Assembly: GCA_024653795.1 (NCBI GenBank)
Contig: JANLHY010000257.1
Coordinates: 1-9,125 of the forward strand
Length of the DNA: 9,125 bases
Source of the DNA: Candidatus Brocadiaceae bacterium
Lineage (GTDB): Bacteria; Planctomycetota; Brocadiia; Brocadiales; Brocadiaceae
Direction of reading: 5' to 3'
Positions 5,957-9,125 of the stretch are shown here, piece after piece. Position 1 is the stretch's first letter, and every line of letters starts with the position of its first letter. Position numbers and translations under genes: made by a program. Below the pieces are notes generated by a model. The model was not told the DNA's origin and did no database searches. It saw only the letters and a list, made by a program, of their open reading frames with translations.

Positions 5957-5960
5957 CTCC
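5957..5960 (-). promoter_or_regulatory. Ribosome binding site that decides the rpsS start
   Basis: GGAG at 5960-5957 lies 5 bases upstream of the ATG at 5951 and downstream of the alternative TTG at 5963. It therefore supports ATG 5951 as the S19 start, in agreement with the conserved MSRSVKKGP N-terminus. Confidence 0.8.
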
Positions 5961-5984
5961 CAATTACCAGTTAATCTATTCTAT

Positions 5985-6830
5985 TTATAAATTGCCCCTA
6001 GCGCCAATCCTTCGTCGGCGAATTATAAACCTATTACTTATCGCTTTCTTTTTTCTCGTTTTTCCACCTTTCGCTAACAAACCTGTCCTGGAACAAGGAT
6101 GCCTTCCCCCACCACTTCTACCTTCTCCACCACCCAACGGATGCGATACAGGGTTTTGCGCTACACCCCTCACACGTGGTCTTATCCCTTTCCAACGGTT
6201 TCTACCTGCTTTTCCTAATCTGATATTACTATGATCGAGATTACCAAGCTGGCCTATCGTCGCCCTGCAACCGTCAAATACCTTCCTTACCTCACCCGAT
6301 GGTAGCACAATATGCGCATAATTTCCTTCTTTCGCTAGCAATTTTGCTACTCCGCCTGCAGAACGCACCAATTGTCCACCCTGACCAACACGTAATTCGA
6401 TATTATGGATATCTAAGCCCAGAGGTATATTTTTAAGCGTCATACAATTGCCGATTTCTGGTTCCACTTTATTACCCGACATTACGGTTTTACCGACTTG
6501 TAACTTATCAGGGGCGAGAATATATCTCTTCTCGCCATCTACATAATGTAGCAGGGCAATACGTGCTGATCGGTTAGGATCATATTCTATACTGGAAACC
6601 TTCGCCGGAATATTATCTTTTTTTCGTTTAAAATCAATAATTCTATAGTGCCGCCTGCTTCCACCACCAATATGTTGTGCTGTTATTTTACCTTCGGTAT
6701 TTCGACCACCGGTTTTTCTTAAAGGTTCTAATAATGATTTTTCAGGCTTAGTTTTTGTGATTTCTGAAAAATCAGAAACACTTGCGAATCTTCTTCCTGC
6801 TGTAACCGGTTTATAATATATAATTCCCAT
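5985..6830 (-). CDS. rplB: Large-subunit ribosomal protein L2
   Basis: L2 is one of the most conserved 23S rRNA-binding proteins, needed for subunit association and for the peptidyl transferase region. The 281-residue product has VSDFSEITKTKPEKSLLEPL at about 18-37 and IDFKRKKDNIPAKV at 65-78. EYDPNRSARIALLHYVDGEK at 82-101 and RYILAPDKLQVG follow, then GQGGQLVRSAGGVAKLLAKEG at 149-169. The C-terminal segment reads RGVAQNPVSHPLGGGEGRSG at 221-240. In most bacteria that motif is NPVDHPHGGGEG; here the Asp is Ser229 and the second His is Leu232, while His230 (E. coli His229) is kept. The tail RFIIRRRRIGARGNL is slightly longer than usual. ATG at 6830 has AGAGGA at 6846-6841 with a 10-base spacer. 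Confidence 0.97.
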   Translation of the reverse strand: MGIIYYKPVTAGRRFASVSDFSEITKTKPEKSLLEPLRKTGGRNTEGKITAQHIGGGSRRHYRIIDFKRKKDNIPAKVSSIEYDPNRSARIALLHYVDGEKRYILAPDKLQVGKTVMSGNKVEPEIGNCMTLKNIPLGLDIHNIELRVGQGGQLVRSAGGVAKLLAKEGNYAHIVLPSGEVRKVFDGCRATIGQLGNLDHSNIRLGKAGRNRWKGIRPRVRGVAQNPVSHPLGGGEGRSGGGRHPCSRTGLLAKGGKTRKKKAISNRFIIRRRRIGARGNL

Positions 6831-6857
6831 GAATATCTATTCCTCTTCGTTTATTTT

Positions 6858-7139
6858 TTAATATCCAAAATCTATTGTACTTCCCTCTTTCAGCGTAATA
6901 ACAGCCTTCTTCCAGTCTTTTGTTCTCCCTAATTTGAACCGAACCCTTCTCGCCTTGCCTTTTCTTACTAGGGTTCTTACATCCTGAACTTTCACATTGA
7001 AGAATTTCTCAACTGCTTTTTTTATCTGAATCTTATTTGCTCTTAAATCTACTTCAAAATGATAAGAATTCGTTGCCTCTCCATCCGCAACGCTCTTTTC
7101 AGTTCGTAAAGGTTTCTTTATTATACTGTAACTGTCCAT
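6858..7139 (-). CDS. rplW: Large-subunit ribosomal protein L23
   Basis: L23 sits at the exit of the polypeptide tunnel and is the main docking point for trigger factor and signal recognition particle. The 93-residue product begins MDSYSIIKKPLRTEKSVADG, where the I-x-P-x-hTEKS element is characteristic. YHFEVDLRANKIQIKKAVEKFF at about 26-47 is the core L23 signature, VKVQDVRTLVRKGKARR at 49-65 the conserved loop, and DWKKAVITLKEG at 74-85 the last strand. ATG at 7139 is 13 bases downstream of AGGAG (7157-7153), a long spacing; that site overlaps the rplD TAG stop (7158-7156), so coupling to rplD is likely. It lies 27 bases before rplB. Confidence 0.97.
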   Translation of the reverse strand: MDSYSIIKKPLRTEKSVADGEATNSYHFEVDLRANKIQIKKAVEKFFNVKVQDVRTLVRKGKARRVRFKLGRTKDWKKAVITLKEGSTIDFGY

Positions 7140-7155
7140 AAGATATTCTTTACTC

Positions 7156-7767
7156 CTATCCTATACTGCTCAATGCTTCCTTTGTTAAAAGTACTTTTTT
7201 TGGCCTAAGAATTTCATATGCATTTAGCTCCGTACTCGTCATTATTTTTACGGAGGGTATATTCCTTGCTGATTTCCAAACATTTTCATTTGCCTTTGGT
7301 ATCACTATCAGACAACTGGAATTATCTATGTTAAGAGCTTTTAATATACCAACCATTTGTTTGGTCTTGGGAATATCAAAATTTAAATTATCTATAACAA
7401 CTAACTCGTTATCCCGTACCTTTGCAGACAATGCTGTGTAAAGAGCTAACCTTCTTGCTTTTTTAGGAATTGCGAACGAATAGTCTCTTGGTTTTGGACC
7501 ATGCGACACACCACCACCTTTCCACAGCGGCGAACGAATACTACCAGCCCTTGCCCTACCAGTATGCTTTTGAACCCAAGGTTTTCTTCCACCGCCTGCA
7601 ACCTCACCTCTTGTTTTTGTACAAGCCGTCCCCTGCCTCTTGTTTGCTTCGTACATAGTGATCGCATCTCTCAGCAGTTTATTACGAATAGGCCCGCCGA
7701 ACACCTTATCATCCAACTGCAAGTTATCTATTTTTTCTCCCTCTTTGCTATATACAGGTATTTCCAT
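7156..7767 (-). CDS. rplD: Large-subunit ribosomal protein L4
   Basis: L4 is an early 23S rRNA-binding protein whose loop lines the exit tunnel opposite L22; in E. coli it also represses the S10 operon. The 203-residue product carries the tunnel loop at about 45-95: GGGRKPWVQKHTGRARAGSI at 58-77, then RSPLWKGGGVSHGPKPRDYS at 78-97. The globular part includes KKARRLALYTALSAKV at 102-117 and LVVIDNL at 122-128. ATG at 7767 is only 5 bases after the rplC stop and has a weak ribosome binding site (TAGGT at 7783-7779, 11 bases away), so translation probably depends on rplC. The 89-base region before rpsJ does not show the long structured leader used for L4 control in E. coli. Confidence 0.97.
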   Translation of the reverse strand: MEIPVYSKEGEKIDNLQLDDKVFGGPIRNKLLRDAITMYEANKRQGTACTKTRGEVAGGGRKPWVQKHTGRARAGSIRSPLWKGGGVSHGPKPRDYSFAIPKKARRLALYTALSAKVRDNELVVIDNLNFDIPKTKQMVGILKALNIDNSSCLIVIPKANENVWKSARNIPSVKIMTSTELNAYEILRPKKVLLTKEALSSIG

Positions 7768-7772
7768 AACTT

Positions 7773-8414
7773 TTATTTACCTACCCTTTTCACTCTACTT
7801 TTATTTAATATAAGATAACTACCTTTATGTCCAGGAACCGCACCTCTAACAAATAACAAATTCCTGTCTTTATCAATCTTCACTACATCGATATTCTTTA
7901 TTGTTACTCGTTCTACGCCGAGTCTTCCAGCCATCTTTTTCCCTTTGATTACCCTTCCTGGGTCGGTATTGGAGCCAATAGATCCTGGCGGTCTGTGCCT
8001 TGTTGATCCATGGGTAGCAGCGCCTCCTTTAAAATTCCATCTCTTCATCACACCTGCAAATCCCTTCCCCTTAGTCATTCCAACCACATCCACCTGTTTG
8101 ACATCAGCGAATATATCTACAGTAATACTTTGTCCTAATTTAATATCCGCACTGGCATCAGGCTTCACTTCCCTTATAAACCTTTTCGGTTCCTGTGAAA
8201 CCTTTGCCGCACCTCCAATTTCTTGTTTTGTTGCATTTTTCTTTTTCTTATCGTCGAATCCCAACTTAATTGCGGAGTAGCCATCATTTTCGATAGTTTT
8301 TATTTGCATCACACTGCAAGGCCCGGCTTGAATTAGGGTAATCGGGAGTAAACACCCATCATCGGTGTAAATTTGCGTCATCCCAATTTTCTTCCCAAGA
8401 AATCCACTTAACAT
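7773..8414 (-). CDS. rplC: Large-subunit ribosomal protein L3
   Basis: L3 is an assembly-initiating protein whose extended finger approaches the peptidyl transferase centre. The 213-residue product begins MLSGFLGKKIGMTQIYTDDG; TKGKGFAGVMKRWNFKGGAA at 114-133 and GSIGSNTDPGRVIKGKKMAG at 144-163 are the finger and signature. RLGVERVTIKNIDVV at 164-178 and the ending GAVPGHKGSYLIL close it. The glutamine that the methylase PrmB modifies in E. coli (in GSIGQNQTPG) is replaced by Thr here, so that modification is not expected; this is common outside proteobacteria as far as I know. ATG at 8414 has GAGGTG at 8428-8423 with an 8-base spacer, one of the best ribosome binding sites here. The gap to rpsJ is 43 bases. 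Confidence 0.97.
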   Translation of the reverse strand: MLSGFLGKKIGMTQIYTDDGCLLPITLIQAGPCSVMQIKTIENDGYSAIKLGFDDKKKKNATKQEIGGAAKVSQEPKRFIREVKPDASADIKLGQSITVDIFADVKQVDVVGMTKGKGFAGVMKRWNFKGGAATHGSTRHRPPGSIGSNTDPGRVIKGKKMAGRLGVERVTIKNIDVVKIDKDRNLLFVRGAVPGHKGSYLILNKSRVKRVGK

Positions 8415-8457
8415 ACCACTTTCACCTCAATCCACAAGAATGTTTACGTTTTTTAAT

Positions 8458-8769
8458 TTAAGCTTTTATTTTGATTTCTATACCTGCCGGCATATTTATT
8501 TTATTCAGCGCATCCATGGTTTTTGCTGTAGGCTCAACAATATCAATTAACCTTTTATGAGTTCTTATCTCAAATTGTTCTCTAGACTTTTTATCAACAT
8601 GTGGCGATCTGAGCACTGTGTATCTTTCGATACGAGTTGGTAAAGGAACTGGCCCATATACCTTGGCTCCCGTACGCTTTGCCGTTTCAACTACCTCTAA
8701 AGCAGATTGATCCAATATCCGATGGTCATAAGCTTCCATTCGTATTCTTATTTTCTGATCAAGCACCAT
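8458..8769 (-). CDS. rpsJ: Small-subunit ribosomal protein S10
   Basis: S10 is a 30S head protein and, as NusE, binds NusB and NusG in transcription antitermination and transcription-translation coupling. The 103-residue product has IRIRMEAYDHRILDQSALEV at 7-26 and GAKVYGPVPLPTRIERYTVL at 34-53, followed by RSPHVDKKSREQFEIRTHKR at 54-73 (the family signature). It ends LIDIVEPTAKTMDALNKINMPAGIEIKIKA. ATG at 8769 has GGAG at 8777-8774 only 4 bases away; the next codon is GTG (8766), which would give a more usual 7-base spacing and a protein one residue shorter. It is the first gene of the S10 block, 89 bases after tuf, and the probable promoter lies in that gap. Confidence 0.97.
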   Translation of the reverse strand: MVLDQKIRIRMEAYDHRILDQSALEVVETAKRTGAKVYGPVPLPTRIERYTVLRSPHVDKKSREQFEIRTHKRLIDIVEPTAKTMDALNKINMPAGIEIKIKA

Positions 8770-8858
8770 AACACTCCAATAAAGTAACTAATAATCGTTA
8801 ATTGCAAAAGAGGATAAATATAACACACATTTTACTAAAATCAACCACTAAATATAAT
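8770..8858 (-). other. tuf-rpsJ intergenic region, S10 leader
   Basis: This 89-base AT-rich gap is the longest non-coding stretch in the window. It contains a candidate promoter (separate entry) and then about 40 bases of leader before rpsJ, with the rpsJ ribosome binding site GGAG at 8777-8774. I see no GC-rich hairpin followed by a U-run, so no intrinsic terminator for tuf, and no structure resembling the long L4-responsive S10 leader of E. coli. Confidence 0.7.
8817..8844 (-). promoter_or_regulatory. Candidate sigma-70 type promoter for the S10-spc genes
   Basis: On the minus strand, TTGATT at 8844-8839 (four of six matches to TTGACA) is followed after 16 bases by TATATT at 8822-8817 (five of six to TATAAT). 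TGT directly before the -10 box gives the extended -10 form TGnTATATT. Transcription would start near 8810, leaving about 40 bases of leader before rpsJ. It lies between tuf and rpsJ, where an S10 operon promoter is expected. The region is AT-rich, which raises the chance of a random match. Confidence 0.5.
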
Positions 8859-9125
8859 TTATTCAATAATCTTAGTAACGACACCGGCGCCGACTGTCTT
8901 TCCACCTTCCCGAATTGCAAACCTTAACCCCTCATCCATCGCTACCGCTGTCAATAACTCCACATTCACCTTCACATTATCACCCGGCATCACCATCTCC
9001 GCCCCTCCCGTCAAACTCACCACCCCAGTCACATCTGTCGTCCTAAAATAAAACTGCGGCCTGTACCCGTTAAAAAATGGCGTATGCCTCCCACCTTCCT
9101 CCTTTGTCAATATGTAAGCCTCTGC
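8859..9125 (-). CDS. tuf: Translation elongation factor EF-Tu, C-terminal 88 residues (5' end outside the window)
   Basis: EF-Tu is the GTPase that carries aminoacyl-tRNA to the ribosomal A site. Only the end of the protein is present, and the frame is open to the window edge (first visible residues AEAYILTKEEGGRHTPFF), so the gene starts beyond 9125. The segment is domain 3: FNGYRPQFYFRTTDVTG, EMVMPGDNVKVNVEL and DEGLRFAIREGGKTVGAGVV are all EF-Tu hallmarks, ending TKIIE. The stop is TAA at 8861-8859. Its position before rpsJ matches the usual rpsL-rpsG-fusA-tuf order of the str operon. Codon choice is noticeably G-ending over most of the visible part and changes in the last 17 sense codons. 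Confidence 0.97.
   Translation of the reverse strand, partial: AEAYILTKEEGGRHTPFFNGYRPQFYFRTTDVTGVVSLTGGAEMVMPGDNVKVNVELLTAVAMDEGLRFAIREGGKTVGAGVVTKIIE

Noticed and set aside
5952..5963. TTG at 5963 as an earlier start for rpsS
   Set aside because: It would place the ribosome binding site inside the gene and add four residues not found in S19. ATG 5951 is better supported.
7501..7818. Plus-strand open frame of about 105 codons opposite rplD
   Set aside because: It is antisense to L4, and its Phe/Leu-rich tail comes from the complement of AT-rich coding sequence. No independent evidence supports it.
7945..8280. Plus-strand open frame of about 111 codons opposite rplC
   Set aside because: It is a shadow of L3, with low-complexity Phe/Ser/Pro-rich translation and no family resemblance.
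8830..8841. Palindrome TTTTAGTAAAA after tuf as a possible terminator
   Set aside because: The arms are all A/T with a one-base loop and no GC stem or following U-run, so it cannot act as an intrinsic terminator. It lies within the promoter spacer.
1..9125. Possible hidden novel system, mobile element, CRISPR array or RNA gene in the window
   Set aside because: Recognised ribosomal genes fill almost all of the window. The gaps are short and show no repeats, tRNA-like folds or phage or transposon genes.

Overview
The window is a continuous piece of the bacterial str-S10-spc ribosomal-protein supercluster, with every gene on the minus strand. Read in the direction of transcription (from high to low coordinates) the order is tuf (3' end only), rpsJ, rplC, rplD, rplW, rplB, rpsS, rplV, rpsC, rplP, rpmC, rpsQ, rplN, rplX, rplE, rpsN, rpsH, rplF, rplR, rpsE, rplO (5' end only). 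That is nineteen complete genes and two cut by the window edges. All were identified from conserved protein motifs. I see no RNA gene, mobile element, CRISPR array or recognisable intrinsic terminator.

Layout: the end of the str operon (EF-Tu) lies at 8859-9125. An 89-base gap (8770-8858) carries a plausible sigma-70 type promoter but no terminator, so the S10 genes can probably be read both from this promoter and by read-through from tuf. The S10 block (rpsJ to rpsQ) spans about 8769-3694, and the spc block (rplN to rplO) spans 3672-1. No other gap exceeds 49 bases, and four junctions overlap. Three of these are 4-base stop/start overlaps (rplP-rpmC, rpmC-rpsQ, rpsE-rplO). The fourth is an unusual 56-base overlap between rpsC and rplP. 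Most genes have a clear GGAG-type ribosome binding site.

Organism: a bacterium of moderately low GC with Shine-Dalgarno-led translation and several TTG starts. The spc block lacks rpmD (L30), S14 is the short zinc-binding form, L24 has a cysteine-rich tail, and L2 reads S-H-P-L where most bacteria have D-H-P-H. Loss of L30 and this kind of L2 motif make me think of the Planctomycetota (possibly the low-GC anammox group), but this is a weak inference from memory and not a demonstrated placement.

Together the genes encode parts of both subunits. The small-subunit proteins are S10, S19, S3, S17, S14, S8 and S5. The large-subunit proteins are L3, L4, L23, L2, L22, L16, L29, L14, L24, L5, L6, L18 and L15. 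EF-Tu delivers aminoacyl-tRNA to the finished ribosome. This is core housekeeping DNA. I found no hidden novel system; the points worth a second look are local variations on a very conserved operon.
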